The notes below the pieces were generated by a model, which worked only from the letters and a program-made list of their open reading frames with translations, was not told where the DNA came from and searched no databases. Positions 23,662 to 32,878 of a DNA stretch of 64,000 nucleotides are shown here, piece after piece. Numbering within the stretch: position 1 is the first letter of the stretch; every line of letters starts with the position of its first letter. A program made the translations under genes and the position numbers. This DNA is from Planctomycetaceae bacterium (GTDB taxonomy: Bacteria > Planctomycetota > Planctomycetia > Gemmatales > Gemmataceae): contig PNLP01000001.1 in assembly GCA_013823135.1 (NCBI GenBank), forward strand, positions 310,001 through 374,000, given 5' to 3'.

Positions 23662-26364
23662 ATGCCGTTCGCACTGAACAATCGGCACCGCCTGCCCCGT
23701 TTAACGGCCCTGGTTCTTTTCTTGGGGTGTGTGGCTCTCGTCGGTTCCGCACAGCAACCGCCCGTTGAGGTCGAAGACCCCAAGGGGACCGTCAAGAAGA
23801 AGATCATCGTGGACGACGACCCCATCCCCACGAAGAAAGGCCCTGTTACGCCGGTCGGCAATCCGCCAGACGCGAAGCTAGATGAACTCGTCAAAGCCGG
23901 TGAAGAAGCCCGGACACCGGGACTCAAGGCGCTGTTCGCCAAGTACACCGTCCCATTCGATCGTCTCAACGATTCGGGCAACGACCTTCGCGTCAAGCCT
24001 ATCCCGTTTCGAAAGAATGAATGGCCGAGCGATGGCTCGAAAGAATTCGACGTGATTCCCCTTGATGCCACGGGGAAGCCGCGTGATGCCAGACGAGTCA
24101 GGGTGGGTGCCGTGCGTTCGAGTGACCCGTTCGAGACGCTTGTACCCAAAGAAGTTGACGAGTTGCTCAAAGCGAAGGGCGATCCGCTTGCGATTACAGA
24201 TAATCTTGCGGCCTCCGAGAAGCTGCTCGCCGCGGCCATTCGGTTTCACGACTACGCACGTGAACGGCAGATTCGCAAGGGGAAGACGTGGGACGAAGTC
24301 CGCGATCCGCTTGTCACAAAACTGCGCGACGTCCGGCTCGACATGCTCCGCACCGCGATCGCGGCCAAGGACGCTGTCCGCATCCGTGACGCGGGTACAC
24401 GGCTCATGAACGCCTACCCCAAGGATGCGGTCGTGGCTCGCGAGGTCGCTGCGGCACGGGTCGGTGAGGCGGTGCAGCTTTTGAAGTCGGCCTCGCACGC
24501 CGACCACATCCGAGCGAAGGAACTGCTCGATGAGTTCGAAGGTCGCTTTCCCGGCGCGGGTGCCGAGGCTGTTGCCGACATCCGGCGACAACTCCGCGAG
24601 ATGGCCGTGAAGGCGTTCACGCGAGCCAAGGACAAGAAGGGGGTTGGCGACCTGACAGCCGCTCGCGACGAACTGGCTCGCGCCGCGTCATTGGACCCAA
24701 CCGTCGAAGGGATCCGCGAGTTGCAGCGGGAACTTCGCACGGGCTACCCGATTCTGCAAGTCGGCGTGCGGCAGTACCCGATCAACATGTCGCCCGCCAC
24801 GGCACGCGTGGATAGTGAGAAGCAGGTTGTTGAACTCCTTTTCGAGGGATTGCTCGAAGAAGTTCCCGAGGAGAGTGGTGCCGTGCGATACCGAGCCGGA
24901 GCAGCGCAGGCGCTTCCCTCGGCGATTCCGGGCGGGCGGGAGTTCCTCCTGCGGGCCTTTGATCGCGACGCATCCGGTCGACCGGGTTTCGATAGCCACG
25001 ATGTCGTCACCACCATGAAGTTGCTGGGCAACCGCTCCGATACCTGGCAAGCCTACCCGCTCCCCTGGCTGGGAGTCCCCGCCCCGAAAGACAACAGTGC
25101 CGTTCGGATTCCGTTCGCGCTTGGCCACCCTGACCCTCGTGCCGTGCTGACGTTCAAGATGCTCCCTGCACGATGGATGACCGAGAATGGCAAGCAGGTC
25201 GACGACGCTGGTTTCGCGGAAAAGCCCTTCGGGACTGGGCCGTTCAAGCTCTACTCCAACCCGCAACCGATGGGGAAGGCACCACGCGAAATGGTGTTCG
25301 TCGATAACCCCGGCTACAGCCGTTGGCGTGACCGCACGGGGCTCCCACACATTCGTGAAGTTCGCATGATCGAAGCGGGAAAGCTCGATCCGGTCGAAGC
25401 ATTCCGAACCGACAAACTCCACATCCTCACGGACATTCCGACCGCGGATATCCCGAAGTTCACCGGTCCAAACGGTATCGGAGATCGGGTACAGGTTGTT
25501 ACTTCAGTTAGCAATCGGCGGGTTCACATCCTGGCGATCAACCTGCAACGATCGTACTTGCAAAGCAAGCCTCTCCGCCAGGGGATATCCATGGCAATCG
25601 ACCGCGAGGAAATTCTGCGGGATGTCTTCCGGGCGGCGCAACCCCATTTTCACAAGGCGATGACGGGGCCGTACCCAACGAACTCGTGGGCCAACCCGAA
25701 AACGGTTGGCAGCCTGCCGGCGCTGGTCAACCGCGACCTCGCGGTCGCGCGCCTGAAGACGTACCTTTCCGGTACGGCTCCCAAGACCGACCTTGAACTT
25801 GCGTTTCCAGACGACGACCCTCGTGCCGAGGAAGCCTGTCGGAAAATCAAGGCCCAGATCGAAGGTCTGACGAAGGATGGCCCCGGGGGGCGGAAGTTGG
25901 TGATTAATCTCGTGGGGATTCCGACCCGAGATCTGATCACTCGGGTGGAAGCCGAGCACCGCTACGATCTGGCTTACATCCCCTTCGACTATCCCGACGA
26001 CTGGCATCCATATGGTTTGGGTGCGGCACTGGACCCTTTAGCAACCGCACGCGGTGGGCGAAACTGGTTCAGCTTCTTGATGCGTGATACCAACCCCGAT
26101 GAACAGGATCAGCGACTCGGGCAACTGCTGAACGAACTGCGTGGCTATCGCGACTTCGCGGGCCAACTCCTCCCACGAGCAATCGAGGCGGGTAAGCTCT
26201 TTAACGACAGCGTGCCGTTTGTCCCACTCTGGCAACTCGATCGCCACATGGTGGTTCATAACAGCGTGAAGGTTTTCGTGGACGACAAGCTCGAACCCGT
26301 CAGCCCGCGATTGTTGAACCCGACGACGCTGTTTCAGAACGTCGCTCGCTGGCGGCTGGAATAG
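23662..26364 (+). CDS. Large exported family-5 solute-binding protein (ABC transporter type)
   Basis: A 900-residue protein. Residues 1-30 are a signal peptide (LTALVLFLGCVALVGSAQQ). Residues 60-350 are a helical region with TPR-like spacing (KDAVRIRDAGTRLMNAYPKD). Residues 375-880 form a peptide/nickel-binding SBP_bac_5 domain: the ASGRPGFDSHDVVTTMKLLG and FAEKPFGTGPFKLYS blocks, and LRQGISMAIDREEILRDVF, are characteristic. Related proteins deliver oligopeptides to Opp/Dpp permeases, but no permease or ATPase genes are adjacent. The long N-terminal extension is not typical of DppA. Substrate unknown. Confidence 0.83.
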   Translation: MPFALNNRHRLPRLTALVLFLGCVALVGSAQQPPVEVEDPKGTVKKKIIVDDDPIPTKKGPVTPVGNPPDAKLDELVKAGEEARTPGLKALFAKYTVPFDRLNDSGNDLRVKPIPFRKNEWPSDGSKEFDVIPLDATGKPRDARRVRVGAVRSSDPFETLVPKEVDELLKAKGDPLAITDNLAASEKLLAAAIRFHDYARERQIRKGKTWDEVRDPLVTKLRDVRLDMLRTAIAAKDAVRIRDAGTRLMNAYPKDAVVAREVAAARVGEAVQLLKSASHADHIRAKELLDEFEGRFPGAGAEAVADIRRQLREMAVKAFTRAKDKKGVGDLTAARDELARAASLDPTVEGIRELQRELRTGYPILQVGVRQYPINMSPATARVDSEKQVVELLFEGLLEEVPEESGAVRYRAGAAQALPSAIPGGREFLLRAFDRDASGRPGFDSHDVVTTMKLLGNRSDTWQAYPLPWLGVPAPKDNSAVRIPFALGHPDPRAVLTFKMLPARWMTENGKQVDDAGFAEKPFGTGPFKLYSNPQPMGKAPREMVFVDNPGYSRWRDRTGLPHIREVRMIEAGKLDPVEAFRTDKLHILTDIPTADIPKFTGPNGIGDRVQVVTSVSNRRVHILAINLQRSYLQSKPLRQGISMAIDREEILRDVFRAAQPHFHKAMTGPYPTNSWANPKTVGSLPALVNRDLAVARLKTYLSGTAPKTDLELAFPDDDPRAEEACRKIKAQIEGLTKDGPGGRKLVINLVGIPTRDLITRVEAEHRYDLAYIPFDYPDDWHPYGLGAALDPLATARGGRNWFSFLMRDTNPDEQDQRLGQLLNELRGYRDFAGQLLPRAIEAGKLFNDSVPFVPLWQLDRHMVVHNSVKVFVDDKLEPVSPRLLNPTTLFQNVARWRLE

Positions 26365-26371
26365 CCATCGA

Positions 26372-27352
26372 CTACATCGATCCGCTGCTTTCGCGTGTGA
26401 TCGTTGTCGCCAGTCGTCGGAACTCCCGGAGGCCGCGTGGCAAGCTTTCACCCAGCCGGTCGGCCAGTCCCGAGAATAGCCCTTCGAGTGGGTGCGCGGC
26501 TTCGGCCATGACCTCGGCGGCCATCGGCAAGTGACTGTTCCCTGTGGCGTCGAGGTGAACAGCAGCAGCGCGACCGGCTGCCGCGGCTCGACCGGGGTTC
26601 TTCGATAGCGTGTGACCAACCGCGATGACGGTGGAGAGCACACCAGCAACCTGATTCAGAGCTTGGGTGTGGCGATCCACGGGATACAGACTCAGGAAGC
26701 CTTTACGCACTGTTCCGTGCTCGTCGAGTAGATCGGAAAGCAGTCGGCCACACGCGGCGAACACCTCGGACGACTTGCAGAACCATCCATCTCTTGCGGC
26801 TTCGAGAATCACACCGTCCGGTCCGCTCAGGTGTCCGCGACAAACCGGACTTCCCTGTTCTAGCCCGCGACGCAATCCACTGAGTTTCGCAGCCCAACCG
26901 GACGCACGGCACACGGGGCACGTCGCCCCCGCAAGTTCTGGGTGAGTGAGGATCGGAAACGGTAAGATCGGTGCCACATGTTCTGGCAGTCGAACCGTTG
27001 AACTGCGAGTCACGGTCAACTGGTACTCGCATCCACGTGATCCCGCTTCAAACACCAGCGAGCCGAAGCGGTCGGTTTCCCCGAGTCGCTCGAGTTGCCC
27101 ACCTGCCTCTCCGCGGCGTTGCACCCAAACTGTCATCCCCGCCGTCCCGGGATCGGGCGGGAACCCTGTGGAAACGGTCAACTCATGATCGCCGCCGCTC
27201 GTGACGGCCTCCTCTGCTGGGATTGGTGCCACGACAACAACAACATCTGTGCCGGCCGCATAGAACGGTTGCCCGACGACAAGCGTCCGGTTGTCGAGAG
27301 CTGCTCGGACACGTTCGGCAACCGACGGTGCGTTCGTTACTGTCAGGTTCAC
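26372..27352 (-). CDS. Unrecognised protein with a Cys/His cluster, second gene of a zinc-rich pair
   Basis: A 326-residue protein with no family I recognise. The N-terminal part (residues 1-120) is probably beta-rich (VVVVVAPIPAEEAVTSGG, LTVSTGFPPDPG). The middle part contains CPVCRASGW and a later CRGH, consistent with one zinc site. The C-terminal third is helical and Ala/Gly-rich. GTG at 27352 is preceded by GGGAG and overlaps the upstream stop as GTGA, so the gene is translationally coupled to the 507-residue zinc protein. Convergent with the solute-binding protein, 7 bp apart. Function unknown; the pair should be studied together. Confidence 0.68.
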   Translation of the reverse strand: MNLTVTNAPSVAERVRAALDNRTLVVGQPFYAAGTDVVVVVAPIPAEEAVTSGGDHELTVSTGFPPDPGTAGMTVWVQRRGEAGGQLERLGETDRFGSLVFEAGSRGCEYQLTVTRSSTVRLPEHVAPILPFPILTHPELAGATCPVCRASGWAAKLSGLRRGLEQGSPVCRGHLSGPDGVILEAARDGWFCKSSEVFAACGRLLSDLLDEHGTVRKGFLSLYPVDRHTQALNQVAGVLSTVIAVGHTLSKNPGRAAAAGRAAAVHLDATGNSHLPMAAEVMAEAAHPLEGLFSGLADRLGESLPRGLREFRRLATTITRESSGSM

Positions 27353-28872
27353 GACTCCCTCCCTCCGCTGATGGTGGTGGGCGTCCGGTTTCGGGCGAGT
27401 TCGTGGGGCGGTTTGGCCAATTCCGCGTCGCTCTGCGTGGGCACCCGCCACGTCTCGTGGAGCGCTACCGGCAGCGGCGTTTGGGTCATGTCTGCGGCAT
27501 AAGCGACCGGTGAGCGATCCACCGCGTCGGCGATCTGTTCAGCGAAGGCATCGACGACTTCGACCTTCCGCGGAATGGGGCGACGGAACACACCGCTGCC
27601 GCGGTGCGGACCCGTACACACGGGAGCGGGCACGATGCTGGGCTCCTCGAACCGGAAGTGGAAGTGCGTCACGCCGCCATAGTCGGCATTCAGGCATGGG
27701 CTGTTTGGGCATGCATGCAAGGTGCGAGGCAATCGCAGGGTACACGCCACACAATGAACCTGACCCGTGCCCCGAACCACCCGGCTGAACCCGACCCCTG
27801 GCGAACCGCACACGCACGCTTGTTGATCGAGATGAGCGAACCGACCACACCGGCGGCATTCCTTCCCCTCGGCGGGTTTGAAGCGTTCGTCTTCCTCGGT
27901 GGCGAGCCAGTCGATGAGTCGATTCGCGGGCCACGGTGTTGAACAGACATCGCACCGCTCGAACCCCGACAGGTGGGTGCGACACTCTTCGCACACAAGC
28001 ACCTTCAGCACGACGAGGGATGCGTTCGTTGCGCGGATGAGTGAGAACCAGATTCCCTCTTCAAGGGCACGGGGTCGCGTCGGCTGCCCACCGCAAACCG
28101 CTCGAAAGATGTGTTCGGTGAGGCTGAACGGCTGGGCCCTGTAGTTGCGACCGACCGGCCAGTGCCCGTCGAGGTAGCCTGATAGGAGATGCCGTTGCTC
28201 GTGCCGGCGCTCGGCGCAGCCGGGCGGGCTGCCGGGGTTCGCCTCGCGGAACAACTCCGCACACAGGCACCGTGCGTGCCCCAGAAGAACACCTATGGTG
28301 TGATCTGCCAGGCACCGTCCGAACGCTTCGGCAGGCCGGCGGCTGCGCGAGTTCGCAAATTCACCCAGGATATCGACTTCACGGAACCCCAGGCGACGCA
28401 ACCCCGAGACGAGCCAGACTGCCAGGCCAATCAAGAAGCGACGCAGAGTGTTGAACGCGATCGGCCACGGTGCGGCACCCCAGATTGCGGTCTGCTCGGG
28501 CGTTTCACCCGCGATCGGCCCAGATGTGCGTCGGACGCCGAGACCATACAGGAAGACGAGTTGAAGCAACCCTGCTTCGCGGAAGACGATTGTTCCCGCA
28601 CGACGTTGCCAGCGATTGACGTAACTCACCACGTCTTGAACACGGGCCGGGGAAGGGGGGATTTTCGAGTCGCCGTAGAAAAGGATGCCAACCACGATCC
28701 AGAAGCTGTGCGGTTCGGTTTTCGCCCCACACTCAGTCGCCAGCACTGTCAGTTCACGGATCAGTTCAGCGTCATCCGGCATGAGGCTTGCCACATCCTG
28801 TCGCCTGTCCCGAGTCGTTGTAACACCGTCGCGGAGACAGGCGATCAGCGCCCCGATACTTGCTTCATCCAC
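27349..28872 (-). CDS. Unrecognised zinc-rich protein, first gene of a coupled pair
   Basis: A 507-residue protein I do not recognise. Residues 1-285 are mostly helical, with hydrophobic stretches such as AFNTLRRFLIGLAVWLVSGL that could be core helices. Residues 294-393 contain paired cysteines: C294-C297 with C307-C310, C339-C342 with C353-C355, and C374-C377 with C388-C393. This predicts three consecutive zinc ribbons. The C-terminal 110 residues are less ordered. ATG at 28872 follows TGGAGGA. The downstream gene overlaps by GTGA. A palindrome and a -10-like TACAAT lie about 80-110 bp upstream, so the operon looks regulated. Possible nucleic-acid or protein-binding role (inference only). 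Confidence 0.7.
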   Translation of the reverse strand: MDEASIGALIACLRDGVTTTRDRRQDVASLMPDDAELIRELTVLATECGAKTEPHSFWIVVGILFYGDSKIPPSPARVQDVVSYVNRWQRRAGTIVFREAGLLQLVFLYGLGVRRTSGPIAGETPEQTAIWGAAPWPIAFNTLRRFLIGLAVWLVSGLRRLGFREVDILGEFANSRSRRPAEAFGRCLADHTIGVLLGHARCLCAELFREANPGSPPGCAERRHEQRHLLSGYLDGHWPVGRNYRAQPFSLTEHIFRAVCGGQPTRPRALEEGIWFSLIRATNASLVVLKVLVCEECRTHLSGFERCDVCSTPWPANRLIDWLATEEDERFKPAEGKECRRCGRFAHLDQQACVCGSPGVGFSRVVRGTGQVHCVACTLRLPRTLHACPNSPCLNADYGGVTHFHFRFEEPSIVPAPVCTGPHRGSGVFRRPIPRKVEVVDAFAEQIADAVDRSPVAYAADMTQTPLPVALHETWRVPTQSDAELAKPPHELARNRTPTTISGGRES

Positions 28873-28952
28873 GGGCGTCCTCCAGATAGATCCGTTCGTG
28901 GGCGAACTTGTCAGCCGATCGACGAGACATGAGAGCGAGAGCTATGCACCAC

Positions 28953-28979
28953 ATTGTAGCACGATGCTGAGATCAGCAT
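28953..28979 (-). promoter_or_regulatory. Palindromic operator-like site next to a -10 box for the zinc-rich operon
   Basis: Reading leftward, TACAAT (28958-28953) is a good -10 hexamer. Just upstream lies an inverted repeat ATGCTGA-GA-TCAGCAT (28964-28979), in the -35/spacer region where a dimeric regulator could bind. The -35 itself is poor, which fits activator or repressor control. The start codon is about 80 bases downstream. Confidence 0.42.
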
Positions 28980-29160
28980 TGAGCATGACATGCGGCGTCA
29001 ATCGACTGTGTTGTTGAGAAAGGCATCTGGGTTTTCGGATGTCGTATTTCGTGACACAAAACCAGACTTGGGCAGAGCTTCGGGAGTTGTTTGGGTTCCG
29101 ATCAACTTGGTGGAAGTGCAGTCTCACGTCCGAGGCCGCGTGAGTAGACACACGGTGGGG

Positions 29161-30672
29161 TTACACCTCCGCGCCGCCTGCCTCAGCCATCCACACCAGT
29201 CGCGAGCGGTCCAGCTTCCCCTGGTCAGTCACCGGCCAGCGTTCGAGCGGGCTGAACGCGACAGGCACCGAGATCTCATCGAGTTGGCTCGCGGCCCACG
29301 CACGGAGTTGATCAGCTCCGGGGTCTGCCGCTCCGGGGTGGAGGCGGTAAAACGCAAACGGGATCTGACCGTAACGTGCGTCCGATTTGCCCACGACAGC
29401 GACACCAGCCAGCGCGGGGTGGGTAATCATGGCGTCCTCGACCATCGCCGGAGCCACCTTCATCCCACCCCGACAGATCATGTCTTTGTCTCGCCCCACG
29501 AACCACAGATAGCCGTCGTCGTCGGCAGACGCGAGATCCCCTGTATCGAGCCAGCCGTCACGCAGCACGCGGTGCGTCTGGAGTGTGTCGTTCCAGTAGC
29601 CGATCATCAGATCTGGAGTCCGAACAACGATCTGGCCAACCTGCCCCGGTGGTACATCACCGCCATCGGGGGCGACGAGCCGAACCGCGACGCCCCGCAT
29701 TGCCAGTCCGATCGAACCGACCTTCACCGGGCCGGCCCAGGGGTTGACCGCGTAGAAACCCGTCTCGGTCATGCCGCACATTTCCAGCAGCGGCCGCCCG
29801 ACAACCTCGGCCATTCGGCGATGGAGTGCGGGGAGTGCCTTGTCGCCACCGGTTACCCAGAACCGGAGGCCCGCATGATCGGCCGTTCTCGCCGCGGGAT
29901 GGTCGATTAGGTCGAAGGTGATGCCGGGACCTGTGGTGAGATAGCTCGGCCGGTTCGCGGTGTACTCGGCCCAGAAGAGGCCGGGGTCGATTCGGGGCAG
30001 GAGTGTCGTCCGCCCGCCGACACGAAGCATGGGTAGCAGTTGGCCCAGCAGCACCATTGGGCGACCCACATCCGCCACGGCCATAGTCGAATCCGCAGCG
30101 GTGAGCCCCATCTCCCCAACGAAGAGATCGACTCGCCGGGCCATGCGTCGCTGGGTGTGGGCGACTCCCTTGGGACGGCTCGTCGTTCCCGAAGTGTACA
30201 TGAGCAGGCCGATGGGATCGGGACACGTTCGCAAGGGTGATGCCGGATTACTTTGCAGTAGATCAGTCAGCGGCACCATTCCGTTTTCGTTGTTGCTTCC
30301 GATCATGATGTCGAGTGACGCGCGTGCCTCGGCCGTCACGTTTTGGAGGAATGTTGATGCGGCAACCAGCGCACGCGCTCCGCTGTGCCGGAGTATGTAA
30401 CCAACCTGGGGTGGGGCGTAACGGGTCGTGATCGGCACTGCTATCAACTCGGCCCGTGTCGCGGCCAGAAGTGTCGTGACGAGGTCGAAGCCGTTTGGCA
30501 GCAACGTGGCGATGCGGTCACCGGGCCTGAGCCCGAGCGAAACGAGACCACCCGCCAACCTGGCGACCCGGTCCGCAAGGGCCGCGTACGTCAGCGATTG
30601 AGTTCCCGCAGTGACCGCGATGCGGTCGGCGTGCCGGTTGGCCGACTCTTCGAGTATGGTGGCGAAGTCCAT
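29161..30672 (-). CDS. AMP-dependent acyl-CoA synthetase/ligase
   Basis: A 503-residue ANL-superfamily enzyme that adenylates a carboxylic acid and usually transfers it to CoA. The P-loop-like A3 motif is YTSGTTSRPKGVAHT, A5 is EMCGMTETGFYAVNP, A7 is LDTGDLASADDDGYLWFVGR and A8 is GRDKDMICRGGMKVAPAMVE. The C-terminal lysine motif is QGKLDRSRL. ATG at 30672 is favoured over an upstream in-frame start because of the MDFATILEESANRHADRIAV family start. No signal peptide; acyl substrate unknown. Divergent from the receiver-domain gene at 30741 with only 68 bp between, so promoters may overlap. Confidence 0.9.
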   Translation of the reverse strand: MDFATILEESANRHADRIAVTAGTQSLTYAALADRVARLAGGLVSLGLRPGDRIATLLPNGFDLVTTLLAATRAELIAVPITTRYAPPQVGYILRHSGARALVAASTFLQNVTAEARASLDIMIGSNNENGMVPLTDLLQSNPASPLRTCPDPIGLLMYTSGTTSRPKGVAHTQRRMARRVDLFVGEMGLTAADSTMAVADVGRPMVLLGQLLPMLRVGGRTTLLPRIDPGLFWAEYTANRPSYLTTGPGITFDLIDHPAARTADHAGLRFWVTGGDKALPALHRRMAEVVGRPLLEMCGMTETGFYAVNPWAGPVKVGSIGLAMRGVAVRLVAPDGGDVPPGQVGQIVVRTPDLMIGYWNDTLQTHRVLRDGWLDTGDLASADDDGYLWFVGRDKDMICRGGMKVAPAMVEDAMITHPALAGVAVVGKSDARYGQIPFAFYRLHPGAADPGADQLRAWAASQLDEISVPVAFSPLERWPVTDQGKLDRSRLVWMAEAGGAEV

Positions 30673-30740
30673 GGTGGCGTTGTATGATCGCGGCGTTCTT
30701 GTCGCATCTGCAACTGTCTGATCCACTCTCCGGAACGGTG

Positions 30741-31166
30741 ATGATGACGAAGACGATCGCAGTCATGCTGATTGACGACCAACCGCTCATGGCCGCGGCG
30801 GTGCGTCGACTGCTCGCGGCTGCCCCGGAAATGGTGATGCACTACTGTTCGGACCCATCCAAGGCGGAGGCCGAGGTTGAGGTCTGCGCACCGAGTGTCG
30901 TAATCGTTGACATGGTGATGCCCGTTGTCGGTGGGCTTGAGGTGATTCAGCGATTGCGGACGAACCCAAAGACAGCGACCATGCCGATCATCATGATGTC
31001 GAGCATCGATGACCCGCACACAAAAGCCGAGTCGTTGAACATCGGAGCCGACGACTACCTCGTCAAGCTGCCGGACGGTACGGAACTGATCGCACGGATT
31101 CGGGCGCTGATTAGGCGAGCGAGTTGGCATACTGGCGAGCGGGGGTGCGAGAGCCCCCCGAGGTGA
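30741..31166 (+). CDS. Stand-alone response-regulator receiver domain (WspR-like)
   Basis: A 141-residue CheY-like receiver without an output domain. The acidic pair is D12-D13 (LIDDQ), the phosphoacceptor is D57 (VVIVDMVMP), a Ser/Thr switch lies in IIMMSS and the conserved Lys in DDYLVKLPD. The YLVKLPD sequence resembles receivers of WspR/PleD-type diguanylate cyclases, so it may act in a multi-protein phosphorelay. ATG at 30741 follows GGAACGG; an ATG at 30684 in the same frame has no family match. The last ten codons and the stop are part of the long hairpin at 31134-31207, so the C-terminal tail (WHTGERGCESPPR) is repeat-derived. Confidence 0.87.
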   Translation: MMTKTIAVMLIDDQPLMAAAVRRLLAAAPEMVMHYCSDPSKAEAEVEVCAPSVVIVDMVMPVVGGLEVIQRLRTNPKTATMPIIMMSSIDDPHTKAESLNIGADDYLVKLPDGTELIARIRALIRRASWHTGERGCESPPR

Positions 31167-31207
31167 GAGTCAAGCAACACCTCGGGGGGCTCACACCCCC
31201 GCTCGCC
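31134..31207. repeat. Long GC-rich hairpin spanning the receiver gene's stop codon
   Basis: The left arm (31134-31165) begins GGCGAGCGGGGG and the right arm (31178-31207) ends CCCCCGCTCGCC. They pair over about 28 bp around a 12-nt centre with one small bulge. The left arm encodes the last residues of the receiver gene. The element fills the gap to the convergent DUF1501 gene and could terminate both transcripts. Confidence 0.78.
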
Positions 31208-31215
31208 CAAAATCA

Positions 31216-32688
31216 TTAGCTCAGAATCCCGCTGACGACTTCACCCTTGACCAGTTCGCGTGGCTGATTCAGGTGGTTGTAGACGATCGTGTCTGGCTTG
31301 ATGCCGACCGAGTGGTAGATGGTCGCCAGCAGTTCCGTCGGGTGAACGGGGTTCTCGATCGGGGCGCTCGCGGTCTTGTCGCTCTTGCCGTGAACGTGAC
31401 CGCGACGGATGCCTGCACCCGCGACCAGCGCCGTGTAGCAGTATGGCCAGTGATCGCGGCCGTCGTCCTGGTTCTGGTTGCCCGACGTGCTGACGCCACG
31501 CTGCGGGCTGCGACCGAACTCGCCCACGACAACCACGAGCGTTTCCTTGAGCAAGCCGCGTTGTTCCAGATCCTCGATCAGCGCCGAGACGCCCGTATCG
31601 AGCATCGGAGCGGCCTGTTTCTTCATGCGGGTCGAAAGCCCGGCGTGAACGTCCCACGAGTGGTTGTCGCTGTTCGCGACCTTCGGCCACACTACTTCGA
31701 CGAACCGCGTGCCAGCTTCAACCAGCCGGCGTGACAGCAGCAAGCACTGACCAAACGTGTTCTTGCCGTAGCGTTCGCGAACTGCGGGCTTCTCATCCGT
31801 CAGGTCGAACGCTTTCTTCGCCCGACCAGACGTGACCAGCCCGAGCGCCTTGCCGTAGTATTCGTCGAGGTCGTGCTTCGCGACGGCTTCTTCCATCTCC
31901 GGCATCCCCTTCGAGATGGTGTCGCGGAGAGTCGCACGGCGTTCCATCCGGGTGGACGACAGCTCCTCGCGGAGCTTGAGGTCTTCCGTGCGAATGCGGT
32001 CCATCTTCGTCATGTCCATATCATCGCCGGTCGGGTAGAGCAGGTAAGGATCGTATGCCTTACCCAGGAACCCGGCGGTGCCGCCCTTGCCGACGACGTT
32101 CGATTCCTGCAACGGCCGCGGCATCGCCACAAACGGCAGCATCGGCACGGTCGGTGGCTTCAACTTGATGATGTTCGAGCCGAGGGTCGGGAAGTCTTTC
32201 GGGCTCGGCGGTTCGAGTTGCCCGGACGCAGACACCTTGTCGGTGGTGTAGCCCGTGTGCATCTGGTAGATCGCGGCCGTGTGATTGAACAGCCCGTTCG
32301 GTGTGTAGCTCATCGTGCGAATGAGGGTGGTCTTGTCGAGCACCTTGGCGATCTGCGGCAGCAGTTCCGTGACGTGCGTGCCGGGGAGCACGGTGTCCTG
32401 GTGCTTGAAAATACTCTTGACCTTGTCCGGAACGTTGTCCTTCGGATCCCACAGGTCGAGGTGACTCGGGCCGCCTTGCAGGTAGATGAAGATAACGCTC
32501 TTGGCTTTGCCGAACCCAGGGCCGTGGCCTGCTTCCACCTTAACATCGGCCTTGGCGGAGACTTTTTCGAGCTTGAGCATCTGTGCGAGGCTGATCCCGA
32601 GCACGCCCGAGCCACCGACCCGCAAGAGGTCGCGGCGTGTCACGCGGTCGCAGTCGTTCGTGCCGCCAGCACCGGGGATGACGAGCAT
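31216..32688 (-). CDS. DUF1501 family exported protein
   Basis: A 490-residue member of the sulfatase-like DUF1501 family. It has a Tat-type N-terminus ([19 protein letters not shown]), a catalytic-like block [19 protein letters not shown], an [15 protein letters not shown] region and the [12 protein letters not shown] segment shared with the truncated paralogue at 1-939. ATG at 32688 follows GGAG; the frame extends 19 codons further but without homology. In planctomycetes these genes often neighbour DUF1549/DUF1553 cytochrome-like genes. None is present here. Transcribed alone, convergent with the receiver gene. Confidence 0.9.
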   Translation of the reverse strand: MLVIPGAGGTNDCDRVTRRDLLRVGGSGVLGISLAQMLKLEKVSAKADVKVEAGHGPGFGKAKSVIFIYLQGGPSHLDLWDPKDNVPDKVKSIFKHQDTVLPGTHVTELLPQIAKVLDKTTLIRTMSYTPNGLFNHTAAIYQMHTGYTTDKVSASGQLEPPSPKDFPTLGSNIIKLKPPTVPMLPFVAMPRPLQESNVVGKGGTAGFLGKAYDPYLLYPTGDDMDMTKMDRIRTEDLKLREELSSTRMERRATLRDTISKGMPEMEEAVAKHDLDEYYGKALGLVTSGRAKKAFDLTDEKPAVRERYGKNTFGQCLLLSRRLVEAGTRFVEVVWPKVANSDNHSWDVHAGLSTRMKKQAAPMLDTGVSALIEDLEQRGLLKETLVVVVGEFGRSPQRGVSTSGNQNQDDGRDHWPYCYTALVAGAGIRRGHVHGKSDKTASAPIENPVHPTELLATIYHSVGIKPDTIVYNHLNQPRELVKGEVVSGILS

Positions 32689-32878
32689 GGATTGGCTCCG
32701 AGGGAAGAGAGCGAGCAGAGCGTGCGGAATCAAGGCGTTGGCCACGATTCAGGTAGGTATTAGAAGTTTACCTTACCTTCCGGGCTGTCGCAAACGGTTT
32801 CCGATTTCCGATTTTCACTGCGATCCCATACAACACTTTCATCACCCGCGTTTCTTCCCTGGCAAGCCGCGATTATCC

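Noticed and set aside
32486..32878. Longer N-terminus for glcE
   Set aside because: The upstream frame overlaps the opposite-strand DUF1501 gene and has no FAD-domain similarity; the GTG at 32879 or ATG at 32912 fits the family.
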